NCBI GenBank assembly: GCA_023473405.1
Contig: JAMCZD010000059.1
Span: 1 to 5,965 of the forward strand
Source of the DNA: Candidatus Omnitrophota bacterium
Lineage (GTDB): Bacteria; Verrucomicrobiota; Verrucomicrobiia; Limisphaerales; UBA1319
DNA length: 5,965 bases
Direction of reading: 5' to 3'
A program made the translations under genes and the position numbers. Position 1 is the first letter of the stretch; the number at the start of each line of letters is the position of its first letter. The notes under the pieces are model-generated. The model was not told the DNA's origin. It saw only the letters and a list, made by a program, of their open reading frames with translations, and did no database searches. Positions 5,857 through 5,965 of this stretch are shown here, piece after piece.

Positions 5857-5965
5857 AAATGACCCACCTGTGCTCAGGAGAAGTGATCCATCCGACTGAA
5901 GGGAGCGGTGGATTTCCTTTCCAAGGAGGAGGGCTTAAAGAAGAAAACCCTTGTCGTAGCTCGAC
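5854..5965 (+). mobile_element. Possible insertion-sequence end, running off the window
   Basis: The bases TGAAAATGACCCACC begin at the helicase fragment's stop codon and resemble, from memory, terminal repeats of some IS21-like elements. A frame opening with GTG at 5908 (MDFLSKEEGLKKKTLVVAR) stays open to the window edge; 'EEGLKKKTLVVAR' could be the first helix of a transposase helix-turn-helix. AAGGGAG lies only 2 bases before that GTG, closer than usual. Target duplication and second end cannot be seen. The exact junction could be anywhere from about 5838 to 5854. Confidence 0.25.

Noticed and set aside
1..5965. CRISPR array, toxin-antitoxin pair or defence operon
   Set aside because: No regularly spaced repeats and no recognisable defence or toxin motifs were seen on either strand.

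Overview
The window reads as the edge of an integrated mobile element in a GC-rich bacterium. It is dominated by three tyrosine-recombinase genes of two types; only one is intact. From recalled family resemblance the style of these proteins suggests Verrucomicrobiota: an integrase with a LRHTATSLLKNAG box, a short AlpA-like protein, and 'LEAGNSP' recombinases. This is inference; no rRNA or housekeeping marker is present.

Left block (about 1-2500, minus strand). An intact 425-aa tyrosine integrase (2461 down to 1184) has a good sigma70-like promoter that places the transcription start almost on the ATG. A 276-bp gap follows, carrying an imperfect direct repeat. Then come a 103-aa AlpA/excisionase-like protein (907-596) and, overlapping it by 11 bp behind a strong ribosome binding site, a 163-aa unrecognised protein (606-115). 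The layout is that of an integration/excision module with cargo running off the left edge.

Attachment point (about 2564-2591). The 3' end of a tRNA (T arm, acceptor strand, encoded CCA) lies on the plus strand just outside the integrase promoter. No 5' half is visible, so this looks like the end of the element bearing the displaced tRNA 3' copy. A hairpin with a following T run (2624-2649) is probably the tRNA's native terminator, so sequence to the right should be the older flank.

Right block (2713-5299). Two recombinases of a second, diverged type point at each other. The plus-strand copy (2713-4170) has one in-frame TAG at codon 40. The minus-strand copy (5299-3977) has one in-frame TGA, and that TGA lies in the 3' arm of a perfect 22-bp inverted repeat with a 10-nt loop. 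The lengths around this site match the other copy residue for residue, so the stop looks like a local rewrite by template switching and not an insertion. The plus-strand copy ends in a tail that reads antisense through the other gene's 3' end, which marks a fusion junction.

Right edge (5281-5965). A fragment of a P4-like primase/SF3 helicase (Walker A GPGDAGKT) abuts the start of the minus-strand recombinase. It is cut short just before a sequence that may be an insertion-sequence end. The right half is therefore a graveyard of older mobile DNA at the same tRNA, next to one element that still looks functional. I do not see a complete undescribed system; the palindrome-with-stop in the recombinase is the most unusual structure.
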